DNA of 50,017 nt. It comes from Ophioceras dolichostomum (Eukaryota; Ascomycota; Sordariomycetes; Magnaporthales; Ophioceraceae). Location of the stretch: contig PYST01000246.1 of NCBI GenBank assembly GCA_003049485.1, positions 1-50,017 of the forward strand, in the 5' to 3' direction. The stretch's first letter is position 1. The number at the start of each line of letters is the position of its first letter. The notes beneath the pieces were generated by a model. The model was not told the origin of the DNA and did no database searches. It worked only from the letters and a program-made list of their open reading frames with translations. This document shows positions 24,132 to 34,756 of the stretch, piece after piece. The translations under genes and the position numbers were made by a program.

Positions 24132-25900
24132 ATGTTCTTGACGAGGAATCGGTGGAGGACGCTCACGGCGGTGGCCGTTGCTGGTAAGTGATGATTGATG
24201 ACTTCACGAAGTGCTGTTATAGCGGTATGATCATCACTGCGCGGATCCCCGAAGATCGCTAACCAAGAGCCACCACCACGGAACCATCTGAACAGCCCTC
24301 CAATTCTCCAACCCAGCTTCCGCTCAGGGTACATCATCATCAACCAGCAGCAGCAGCAGCAGCAGCAGTGTGGCGGTAATCGCAACACCAACGCCGCTCC
24401 CGCACAAACAATCCGTCTTCGTCTCGCCAAACGACGAGCTCGCGTTCGGCATCTCGATCCCCGACGACGACACCAACGAAGATGTCTACTTCTCGCTCGC
24501 GACGCAGCCCTCGGTCGCCTGGGCGGCCGTCGGCCTCGGCGCCGACTCCATGTCGGGCAGCTCGCTGGTGCTCATGATCTACATCTCCGGCAACGGCAAG
24601 GACGTGACCTTCTCGCCGCGCCTGACGCAGGGCAGGTCCGAGCCGGTCCCCTACCCGGCCCTGGACGTCGTCCGGCTGGACGGCTCCGGCTTCTTCAACA
24701 ACTCGCTCGCCGTCTTCCGCGCCCGCTGCCGCAACTGCCGGCGCTGGCCGGGGGGCGGCGGCATCGACGTGACCAGCGCCGCGCAGCGCTGCATCTACGC
24801 CGCCGGACCGGGAAGCCTGCAGAGCGACGACCCGGCCGTGAGCGTCAGGTTCCACGCCAGCTTCGGCGCCTTCGCCATCGACCTGCGCGCCGCGAGGGGG
24901 GCGGCCGAGGCGCCAGTGCTCAACGGGGAGACGGCGTCCGACAACGTGGGCGCGGCGCTGGTAGGGCCCCAGCGCACGGGCGAGCGGGACTGGATCGCGC
25001 TCGTGCACGCCGTGGCCATGATCTTCTGCGTCATCGGCGTGCTGCCGTTGGGCGTCGTGATACTGCGCGTGTTCGAGTGGGTGCGCTGGCACGCCGTCGT
25101 GCAGGGCGTCGCGCTCGTGGGCATCATCATAGGCTTCGGGCTTGGCGTCGCCGTCAGCGGGAGGTACAACCGCTCCAAGGGGTTCAAATCGCCGCACCAG
25201 ATCATCGGCATCATCTTCTTCTCCTTCGTGCTCGCCCAGATGGTGCTTGGGGTCCTGCACCACCGCATCCACAAGCGGGACGGGAACGGCTCCAAGCTTG
25301 CGCCCGTCCATGTCTGGCTCGGCCGCACGATCATCCTCATGGGTGTGATCAACGGATTCTTGTAAGTTTTATCCTTTTTTGGCATGTTTCGTAATCGCAG
25401 CAGGTGGGCGGTGGGTGTTCGGTTTCATTCTAACGCGGGCGCCGTGAAATTATAGGGGCTTCCCATTCGCCCTGTCCCCGGGCTACAACTACATCCTGGC
25501 CGGCCTGGTCCTCGCCATCACGCCCCTGATCCTCTTCCTCCTCTTCTGGAAGAGGTTCTTCCGCAAGAAGCTCTGGGGGAAACGCTCCTCGCGGAACAAC
25601 GGCAGCACCGACCCGGGGCCGCCGCCGGCCTACGGCACGGAGCAGTGGCATCAGTGGTACCAGCAGTACCAGGAGCACCAGCAGGAGCTGCAACAGCAGC
25701 AACATTACGCTCAGGGGCCGGGTGGAGACCCCAACTACGCCCAGCAGCATGGCCAGCAGCAGCCTATCGGTTTATCAAACCTGGGCGGCAACAACTCCTC
25801 GAGGCAAAAGGAGACCTCGGTCACTTCAGTGGCGGAGGGAGGACCGAGATCCGGAGTTCCTACTCTGGGAGCGCAGCAGACGCCCAGGGAGTACGTTTGA
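24132..25900 (+). CDS. Membrane DOMON-cytochrome b561 electron-transfer protein
   Basis: Three exons: 24132-24183, 24317-25361 and 25456-25900, 513 aa. The acceptor at 24316 is the one that keeps frame and rebuilds a signal peptide (TLTAVAVAASA). A Ser run encoded by CAG-repeat DNA follows. Residues about 45-205 form a DOMON cytochrome domain like that of cellobiose dehydrogenase; Met96 (in GLGADSMSGS) and His197 (in FHASFGAFAID) sit where the axial haem ligands of that family lie. Five transmembrane helices follow (about 244-267, 276-298, 313-332, 348-368, 378-398), with histidines at about 248, 276, 311, 332/333 and 349, as expected for a two-haem b561 core. The cytoplasmic tail is basic, then Gln/Tyr-rich. 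Likely role: moving electrons across a membrane between cytosolic ascorbate-like or other donors and extracellular acceptors such as metal ions. Donor and acceptor are inferred, not shown. It is convergent with the MFS gene. Confidence 0.92.
24345..24368. repeat. (CAG)8 trinucleotide repeat in coding sequence
   Basis: Eight perfect CAG units, read in frame as AGC, giving a Ser run just after the predicted signal peptide of the DOMON-b561 protein. Likely length-variable between strains. Confidence 0.9.
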
Positions 25901-26360
25901 GAGAAGCTGGCGTTCTCGTCCATTTTATATTTTGTTTTTCGGGTTGTCTTTTACTTGCTCGACATTCTGTACTACATAGAGCTATGGAGCGCTGTTTACA
26001 AGTTTACTGCATGTGTGCCCCTCCTTGATTGAACACACCTCATAAATATGGTTGTTCCCCATCGTCTCGGGGGACGATGCCTCGCTCCTTGCGGCCCGAG
26101 GGCTTGTGATTTCAAACGCTACCACGCTACCTAGCTAGGCAGATATGATCTACTAATTCGAACGCACAACAAAGAATCTGTATTTACCGTACGCCGCGTG
26201 GCTGCATTCCGTCTCCAGGACTGCGGGCCATATGACGGGCGATTCTAAGACAGACCAGACGCTTCTATGTCTAAAGTTCAACGAGACACCGTGCGGAAGA
26301 AGCCCGCAACACATCCAGGTACATCAGGGCGCATCCGGGCCATGACGACGTGTTAATCCG
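25901..26360. other. Convergent 3' intergenic region
   Basis: These 460 bases separate the stop codons of the DOMON-b561 gene and the MFS gene. They should hold both 3' UTRs and polyadenylation sites. An A/T-rich CATAAATATG lies at about 26040. No other feature is seen. Confidence 0.5.
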
Positions 26361-28670
26361 TCACTCGTCCTCCTCGTCGCCCTCGAGCCATATTTCATGC
26401 CCGTTTCCATCCCGCAGCCACATGCTCGCCATCAGCCCACAGATCGCCACGCCGCTCAAACCCCACCACACAGCGCCGACCACGCCCTCACTCAGCCCCA
26501 AGCCGTAGAGAAAGCCTCCTATGGCCGGGCCGACACTCCTCGCGAACGAGCTCGTGCTCTGCCCCAGGCCATGGACGGTGCCCAGCACGCTCGGGTGCGG
26601 CGAGCAGTTGTTGACCAGTATCGTGTTCGCCGGCAGGCTGAAAGTCCTGCCGAGCACGTGCCACAGCAGCACGGCGGCGATGGCGAGCCACACCGCGACG
26701 CCGTCCTTGGGGTTGGGGGGCGGGCTCCGGCTCGGCACGAGGCTGAGGTACGGCACCGCGAAGTACGTGAGCGGGAAGCAGCACAGGAAGAGCCGCAGCG
26801 ACCGCACGGTGCCCAGGCGCGCCGACAGGGCCGGGTACAGGAACAGCTGGAGCACGATGCCGATCACGCCAAGGATCGCCATGGCGCCGCCGACCGCGCT
26901 CGGCTGCAGGCCCATGCCGCCTGTGAAGAAGAAGGGGAGTCGCCGGGGGAAGGCGCCGGGGGAGGTCGACGGGTTGGTCGGGTCGTGGACGGGTGTGGAG
27001 AGGAAGACGAACCAGAGCGAGTTGAAGGTGCCCACGTGGAAGGCGAGGAAGAAGTGGGCGATGAAGGTGAGCACGACGTTGCGGGTGAAGATGCGGCGGA
27101 ATGGAAGTCGCTGCGTGTATCGAGCGACGCGACGACGATTTTTGGGATTGGGGCTCTCGGAGCCTGGAGATGATGGCTGACTGCTTGGTGTGCGGGCGAG
27201 GGGAGAGCCGAGGTCTATGCTGCGGTCCCTAGACGCCAGTGGCGCGTACGATATTGGTCCGGCCACCTCGCGACGCGAGAACAGTCTCCTGAAGAGCCCG
27301 GACAGTCTTCGGCCCACCTCGATGCCGATGTCGCGCTTGTCTAATCGAGAGTCTAATGTCTGAGCGGAGGGATGGATGGCAGGGTTCCGTTCATCAGCAA
27401 CGTCACGTCACGTCTCAATGTTGCGAACCCTTTCGAACCAAGGTATAAGGGATCCTCACCTCTTCTAGCCAGAGCCACGTCGAAAAGAGCCCGCAGAACA
27501 AGATGAACGCAGACACGAGGTTCGGCGCCGCGTAGGGGTGGTTGACGAGGAACGGGATGCCGCCGAAGATGGAGGGGTAGCTGCCGGCAAGGTCCGAAAG
27601 GACGCCGCCGAGGATGGGGCCGATGATGACGCCGATATTGAACGTCATCGGAAGCAGGAGGAAAGCTCTAGACTGGTATCTGCAGGTAGATGTTGAGGAC
27701 TCTTGTAAGCCTTGTCCACCAGGTTTAAGTTAACTCAGGGCTGTCGGAGCTCTCACTTCTTCTCGCGGACGGTTTCCGAGACCCTGTGGTGGAGAGTTGA
27801 AGATTAGCCGAGCCCCGTCACATACTGGAGAGACCAGAGAACGCCGAGGCAAAGGAAAAAAAATAGGAGCATATGCAATTACATCGTTCTCAGCACTCCC
27901 ACGTTGCCGTTCGTTACGCCTCCCAGAACCCTGAAAAACAGAGCCTGCCAGAACGTCCGAGAGAGACCGTAACCGATGGCCGATACGCCTGTCAGAGGAT
28001 TTCCACCACCAGTGTCAGCACTTGGCAAAGCTACTTCTTAGGAGGAACTTGGTGAGAAAGCGCAGGCAAAGTGATGTGACATACAGGCCCCGGAGAGGCC
28101 AATGAGGATCACCGTCTTGCGGCCGAACCGACTGGAGTCGGCGACCCTGCCCCAGACCATGGCCGTGAGGAACTGGGCGAACGTGAAGCTGGCGTGGAGG
28201 GCGCCGGCCTGGGAGGCGATGACCGAGTCTGGCAGGCTCGGGTCGAACCACTTGAGCTGGTAGAACATGTACGCCTGCAGCGACGTCTGAGCCAGGGGCT
28301 CCGACAGCCGAGCGAGGACGATCACGAAAAGCTGCTTTTTCTTCGGCAGGTCCCTCCAGCTAACCGGCCGTTGTTGGCTCCTCTTACCGACCACAGCAGC
28401 CGCGTCCTCGCCGACTTTGTTTTCCACGTCGTCGTCGTCGTCGTTGTCGTCATTGTCGTCGTTGTCGTCCTTGTCGTCGTCGCCGCCCCGTCCTAGACGC
28501 TGCCGATCCGGTGCCGAAGTTCGCCGGCCGAGGCCGGAGCTGGGGAGAAGCGGGGCCGAACTGATGACATCATGCGCATCCCAGCTCTCCCGCTGCTCCA
28601 TCGCAACGCTATCCCGAGCCTCATTATGACGGTCTTCGCCGGCGCCGGCGGCGTCGCGGTGTTCGCTCAT
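26361..28670 (-). CDS. MFS transporter, DHA1-like (yeast YCR023C type)
   Basis: Five exons on the minus strand: 28670-28085, 27988-27883, 27783-27757, 27679-27460 and 27359-26361, 645 aa; all phases agree. Exon 3 is only 27 nt. The N-terminal 105 residues are hydrophilic, with an Asp/Asn run from a GTC-type repeat (about 64-82). The membrane part begins near KKKQLFVIVLARLSEPLAQT. MFS motif A is GRVADSSRFGRKTVI. Helix 4-5 has ALFFRVLGGVTNGNVGVLRT, and exons 3-4 give SETVREKKYQSRAFLLLP and FNIGVIIGPILGG, all typical of this 12-helix subfamily. A long central loop separates the halves. It is probably a proton-driven exporter of small molecules in the plasma or vacuolar membrane; the substrate is unknown. 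The tail ends in an acidic GDEEDE. Confidence 0.93.
28427..28485. repeat. GTC-type trinucleotide repeat in MFS exon 1
   Basis: Imperfect GTC/GTT units on the plus strand; on the coding strand they read GAC/AAC and give the Asp/Asn run of the MFS N-terminus. Length variation would not shift the frame. Confidence 0.85.
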
Positions 28671-31598
28671 TTATGCGATACGCCTTGGCTGGATTCGCCC
28701 ACCGCCTGGGCCGTCCGCGGCACGCACCGCCCTTTCTCAGCCTTGCCGCCCTTCTCAACGGCTGAGAGAGAAATCCCCAGTCGGAAACAGATATGGAAAC
28801 TCTCCTAAGCCAAGACGAATGCCAAGAAGATAGGAGTGGGACGGGATCGGAGTGCGGGACGGACGGGGGAGATCAAAGTTGGCGGGGGATATGAGCAAAT
28901 CTTGCCGCTTGCTTTGATTTCTCGGTAAAATAGACGGACGGGCGCTTTGTCTGATATGGAATAAGTCAAGGGGCGTTTTAGCGTTTCAGAGACGGGTATA
29001 AAACGGGCAAAGGGGCAGCGACTGGATGATGGGCTATCATTAACGAGCGGCGTGGGCGGCGTGGACTTAGCCAAACCGGAAACGAGTGGCTGCCTATCAA
29101 AAGTGATAAACTGGATCTTTTGCTCAGAAGATATATACTGCCGTCGGAGCCGGCATCGGGGCGGGAATAATATGATACGCCAATGTTTAGGCGGTTGACG
29201 TGATAAACCGACTGGCAGACTGACTAGACCAAATAGAGAGAGACAAAAGAAGAGGGGGGAAAAAGAGAAAGAAAACAAAATAACTGCTGGCTGGGAGATA
29301 CGAGGAAGCGACAAACCCTTCACAGCCACAGAATCTCACCTTCACTGCGACTTCCCCTTTTGGTCGCGTGCCTGATCGTGGTTGAGAATTGAACTGTTGG
29401 GTTTTGGGAAGGAAGTGATGATGCATCCTGCCTCGGATTTACATTCTAGGGGTGTCTCATTTGCCGCCGTAGCCGTCCAACCGTCATAATTGATCCTTTC
29501 GAGTTGCCCCCCAACAACACCATTGGGGAAGTCACTGCAGGGCCGACCGAGTGCGTGCTAGCCTCACTTCGACATATGAGGGCGTTCCTTCCTTGTGGCA
29601 GTGTATGGTGACGACAGAAGGCATTCAAGTTGATTGGTGTTCTGTCCGGAGGGCACTGCCTAATGCGGCCGCCTGGGCGGAGACCTCATGATGCCTAGCG
29701 ACTTTGTACACATACGCGCCCCTATGATCGATTGATTGATCGACCCTCAATGCCCACGGCCACCGCGACTACTGGCTCGTTCTAGCGGCAAGGTCGAAAT
29801 TCTAGATTCTGGCTCGAATTTTCCATGCCTTTTCTAACCGAGTCTTTTATGGCAAGCCACCTTGATACCAGGATGGCCAGCTCACCAACTTTGAGGCCTC
29901 GTCAACTTATCTCATTGGTGTGACACCAGGCAAAAGAACGAAGGGGAATGGAGGAGGACCATGAATGGGAGAAGAATAGCATGTACCAATACTGAGACAG
30001 AAAGGACAATGCGAAGTCGAGGATCAGCGATCACCCCGCCGCGCTCCGTTCATTAAGCCGGAACAGCAATGCGGATCTTCTCAACTCTTCTTCTCCACGG
30101 TAGCAATCTGGTCATCCTCCGAGTCCTCCGAGCCGGACGGCGTCGGCGGCGGGATTGCTTACCCCCGGGAGGCCCTGCTGCAGCCGCGGCAGCACTCCTC
30201 CTCCCGATCAGCCTCGGAAAGGCAACCTGGGGATGTCGACGGTGTCGAGATATCCCGCAGTAGAGGTCTGCTCCACCGCCGTGGCCGCTATCAGGCGGTT
30301 GCCCATCCAGGCCAGCGACCTTGCTCCTCGGCTTCTTCTTCTTCTTCGGATTGCGGGCTGTTGAGGCGGTTTGGAAGAAGTCATGTGAACTCCGTGAGTG
30401 TGATAAAGGCAGTGGCAATGCAAAGAAGACGTCGAGGTTGGGCTGAGCAGAGGCTGGTGGTAGATAATTGTTTCGTCTTCAACGAGGGGGGGGGGCTATG
30501 ACATTGCTTTTCCTCACGGTTTTGAGGTGCCCTCGGATGCGTCGTCTGTCGGTCCACGGCCTATTGAGACCTCCGACTGTCTCGCAGCAATACCTAGGTA
30601 CGTTGATATTGTCGCCCTCGAGACCTCGGAAGATGACGGCCGTTGTTATGGAATGCTTTGAGATGCACTGTCATAGCACTCATGGACGCCTGGATGATAG
30701 TGGGCCTTGAAGAATGAGTTCCATGCCCCCTGAATGATGAAGATGGTCAGTCGTTGGCTGCCCAAATAGCATCACCAAAGTCTCATTGTTTGGAGGCGAC
30801 TCACGCCCTTCTCCCACCCCCGTTTGCCTCAAGCACCTCCTTGATCTCATGCTCGATTTCGTAGTGCGCCACGGCCCCGCGAAAGATAAGGCAAGGCAGG
30901 TGGCTTCCCGTCACTCAAGGTGTGCCCTTGACGTAGGATGTTTCCGAATCGGGCACCATGGTTGGTCATGGACGTGGCGACTTGGGTTCGAAAGGACGAT
31001 GGTAACAGTGACCCTTAGGACACCGACTACTTTTTCAGTGCGTTCAGCCGCTGATGTGCCTATCGCGAGTCTCCAACTTCCTTTCTCCCCGCCCTTCTTC
31101 GGCGAGGGGGGAGAGGACTCTCATGCTCCGGTATCGGGATCGGCCCGGGGGGTACATGGCGGGCCTGGGCGGCTCGGAGCCGTCCGTATCGTCTTCCCGT
31201 CTCCTCGGGATGAGCCGAAGCACCAAATCCGCCCCGGGTCCAGCCCCAGTGCTGTCACTCTGCCTGCCCCGGCCGATAGTCGATCTGTTCTGAAGCCTTT
31301 GCGGACTTCCAGCGAACTCCGATGCCGATAGAGTCTCGGAAACACAGAAAGCAGGTCCTGGGTCCTTTCTTGTGTTGATGGTTAATGGGTGATGATCATC
31401 ACTATGGCGAAAGTGGAGCCTCCACCCCCTTTTCTGTACGACAGAGACTGCCAGCATCAGCGCAGCAAACCAATTGGTTGCCATCTACCTTACAATCATG
31501 GCATCTATCTAAAAACATGAAGTTGTCACAATTGCGGATCTCAAGGATCTAGAGAAGCTAGGAGATAAGTGAGAAGTTTGCAGAGATCCTAAGATATC
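28671..31598. other. Intergenic region, no certain gene
   Basis: The first part is promoter and leader of the MFS gene. The rest has no exon chain I can defend. A possible small minus-strand gene at about 30055-30423 is listed separately. One ACCTAGGT palindrome lies at 30592. Confidence 0.5.
30055..30423 (-). other. Possible small protein gene, structure unresolved
   Basis: One minus-strand frame reads from ATG at about 30385 as MTSSKPPQQPAIRRRRRSR and continues to a stop at 30208. A second frame closer to the 3' end reads SEDSEDDQIATVEKKS before a stop, which looks like a genuine acidic protein tail. I could not join the two with GT-AG introns in a consistent phase, so this may be a short real gene with an unrecognised exon layout, a decayed gene or chance. 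No family is recognised. Confidence 0.25.
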
Positions 31599-33050
31599 TC
31601 AAGCACCGATAAGTGCTATATGTCTGTTGCAGAAGCCAGCCACGGCGATAACAAACGCCTCCATCACCTCCCTCGGCATCGGTAGGTTCAACGCGATCGA
31701 CCCCCTCTCCGTGACCCAGAACCCAGCCTCGAGCATCTCCATCCAGAACAGCCTCCTGAGATCGGCGTCGTCGAACTGCACCACATCGTCCCGGCACCTG
31801 ATATCCGCCGGCTCGACGGCCTTCGTTGTGAAATGCAAGCACAAGACGGACCCGCGGCCCGTGACGCAGATGCGGGTCCCCTTCAGGACGGAGTCCAGCG
31901 TAAGGCGCAGCTGATTGCCGTCGGCGTTGAGGCGTTCTACCCAATCGGCCGTGAAGACCTGCGACAGCCCCACGAACCCGGCGTGCAGCATCATGGTGTT
32001 GTTTTGGAACGTGCCCGAGTGGCCTAGCGAGGTGGGTGAGCGGGGGTCGTACACGGCCATGACGTCTGCTCTTCCGCCGAAGGCGCCGAAGGGCATGCCG
32101 CCGCCTAGATATTTGCCCAGAGTGGTCATGTCCGGTCTTATGTCCGCTGCGAATGTGCTCTGTAGCCCTCCGTAGGCGAGTCGGGAGGTGATCACTTCGT
32201 CCATGATCCAAAGTGCGCCGTCCTAGTTGTAACGAAGGGGGAAGGGAGCAAAGGAGTGGGGAGGATCCCAGGTAAACTGAGCAGATCTTCGTACAATATA
32301 ACAATGGAAGACTACTCGGAAGAGGGAACGGAAGAGGAGGGGAAGATGAGTGCATTCTCAACCTACCTTTGTAGTCTCCTCTCGAATCGTCCTCAGAAAC
32401 TCCTCCGTCGCCGATATGGCGCCTCCTGACCCCTGGAGAGCCTCGCAAGCAACAGCGGCGAACTCCTTCGGATGCGCAGCGAACGCCTCCTTCAGCGCCG
32501 CGACGTCGTTGTACTGTAGCACCGTGAATTCGTCCCTGTCGACCGTGTTCGGCGCGGTCCCGGCCCCGAACGCCAACACACTTCCGTGGTACCCGCCCCG
32601 GAACACGACGATCTTCCTCCGGCCCGTGAAGCGCCTCGCGGCCGCGAAGCAGTGGATGTTGGCCTCCGTCCCGGAGTTTGCGAACCGGACCTGCCCCAGC
32701 CCGAAGCGGGAGCAGAGCAGGGCGGCGTACCGCGACTCCAGCGTGGTCGTCGCGCCTAGGTGGAGGCCCCAGTCGTCCATGGCTGACTTGAGAGCCTCCT
32801 TCAGTACGGGCTGCGAGTGGCCGTAGAGCCCTGCCGTTAGGTCGCTGGTGAAGTCGGAGTATTCGTGACCGTCGGCGTCGAACAGCTTGTACCCCTCCCC
32901 CTTTGCTATGTAGACGGGGAATGGGGCCGAGAATAGCACCGTCCTCGTGTTGCCGCCGGGTAGGCTGGCTAGGGCCTCCTCGTGAAGTTTGCGGGAGTTT
33001 GGGTGGCGGGCGTTGAACCGCTCGGTCGCTTCTTTCAGAGCAGCCTCCAT
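31599..33050 (-). CDS. Class III PLP aminotransferase, GSA-aminomutase-like
   Basis: Two exons on the minus strand: 33050-32367 and 32222-31599, 435 aa, with a 144-nt phase-0 intron. Motifs of the HemL/class III group in order: PGGNTRTVLF near residue 31, the PLP-phosphate motif SGTEAN (126-131), YHG (154-156), the Asp that pairs with the pyridine nitrogen in MDEVI (Asp236), and TTLGKYLGGGMPFGAFGG with the Schiff-base Lys at 265. The C-terminal GHSGTFQNN and the small domain follow at family length. The enzyme is expected to transfer or shift an amino group. Fungi make haem through 5-aminolevulinate synthase and do not need glutamate-1-semialdehyde aminomutase, so the natural substrate is probably a different amino or keto acid. 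Start context is good (acgATGg). Predicted cytosolic. Its 5' end is divergent from the kinase-like gene 1.7 kb away. Confidence 0.92.
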
Positions 33051-34756
33051 CGTGGTTCTTTCGCCAGGAAAACGAACAAATTTTGTTTAAAAAGAGATAG
33101 TTCGACAGGAAAGCTCTATACGGAGACTGCTCGAGACCGGATAGGAGTCAGGGAGGAAGGTATATTTACAGATGGACTTCATCGACTGGAGACTTACGGA
33201 ATCTCATAAATATCCTTCCCGGCAACCGCCGTACAAAATTCTCCATGAGAGAGTCCCCCGCTCTTCGATCATCGTCCTCATTGCGGCAGGAAAGACGCAC
33301 CGGGTCGGGGGTGGGCCCTTCCGGTTGCAGCCGACCTCGGAGCCCGTTGGAGCCGATGATACTACTCTGCGGGGCGCTTACGAAAATTGCATATCGGGGA
33401 TATCTCCCTCAATAGCAGGTTGCTCCAATCCACTTAACTCCCATGAGCCCGCCCGTGATCAGCATATGGTACTTTGGGTGCCTTTACGGAATCTGAAGCT
33501 ACCGGAACCAGACGCCCAGGAACCAACCTCACCTATCTCACCTCCTCGATCGGGTGATGGGTTACGTCGAAACGGCCTTCACTGATCTAGACACGAGCCC
33601 GACAAATTCAAAGAATGGTCAGCTAGGTTCGATCGTTTCTTCAACACCGGTTGTTTTTTCAGGGCCTGGACACATTGGCTAACATAGCACCTAGGTACTG
33701 GTAGTATTATACCAAGCCACCACATATCGAGCTACGCCTACGGAAGGAGGAGGTCGACGCGTCATACGACGAGACAAGAAACGTGACGGTAAGGCGACAG
33801 ATGCTCATATCCAGGATTCTGGTCGCCCCGAGATGGAAAATGCCTCTGTTGTAATGGGATTTCGAGGCAGGCGATCGGAACGACATAGCTACATTTCAAA
33901 TGCACAATGACTCTCTTGGTAGACCTTAAAACGCTCTCACGCCTCCCTTCCCTCCGGACGCCAGATCCATCCGCAGAACACTGCAACCGAGAAATGCTAT
34001 CACTTTTTACGCCTGACCTTCCAGGAGTACCTAGGGGGATCCTTCGCCGCGCGGTATTTTGTACGGCAGTGGACAAGGGGCGATGAGAGGAAAGAGCGAC
34101 CACGATCTTATGTCTCGAAATCAAACCACGAGATCAAGCCGAACCTGTCAAAGCCTCTCAAAAACGATCCATCGCCGTCAACTACCTCCAGAAACGCAAA
34201 TAATAACGCACGCTACCACATCTTTTGGCGCCTTGTCGCCGGCTTGCTTACTACCCATCCCGAGACTACCAGTACCTTGGTACTAATACCGACATAATAC
34301 TCCTGGCCTGGCCAGCTAGATGTGACCTGATGGCACGAATAAGGCGCACTGTGCGAAGAAGCCTCAGACGCGGTTGCACGATTGGGCGTGGGCCAGGGTC
34401 CGGTCGCGTGTGGTGAGTCACAGTCACGTTGGCCGTTGGCAGGTGTTGTCACAATCATCCCTTGCGTCTGTTAAGATCATGCAGCCTAGTGGTACCTAAA
34501 CACTAGCAGAAGCAGTACCTAGATACTTGTGGTCGCCTAAAACCCCAGCCGCCTAATTTCGCTACTTAAGGTCCTCCCTCAGTACAATGTTCTGAACGAC
34601 TTGACGTGCCCCGCCCACGTTTCAGACGCGACATGTTTGCCCTCTCTTTCCGTTTGACTACCTGAGTCCTGACTTACCTACCTATCTACCTAGCTACCTA
34701 CCTTAAGTACCTACCTAGGAAGGGGCCTGCCTTCCTTCAGACCCTGCGGGCGAATC
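33051..34756. promoter_or_regulatory. Divergent intergenic region with CCTA/TAGG tracts
   Basis: It lies between the start codons of the aminotransferase and the kinase-like gene and must hold both promoters. One ACCTAGGT palindrome lies at 33689. A dense run of TACC/CCTA tetramers at about 34674-34722 sits directly in front of the kinase-like start. No coding signal is seen. Confidence 0.5.

Noticed and set aside
24340..25311. Minus-strand open frame of 323 codons opposite the DOMON-b561 gene
   Set aside because: Same kind of shadow; the plus strand carries the complete domain order and splice sites.
28805..29329. Minus-strand open frame of 174 codons upstream of the MFS gene
   Set aside because: It lies in the presumed promoter/leader of the MFS gene and has no coding character; an upstream exon of the MFS gene was not needed because its ATG at 28670 starts a complete protein.
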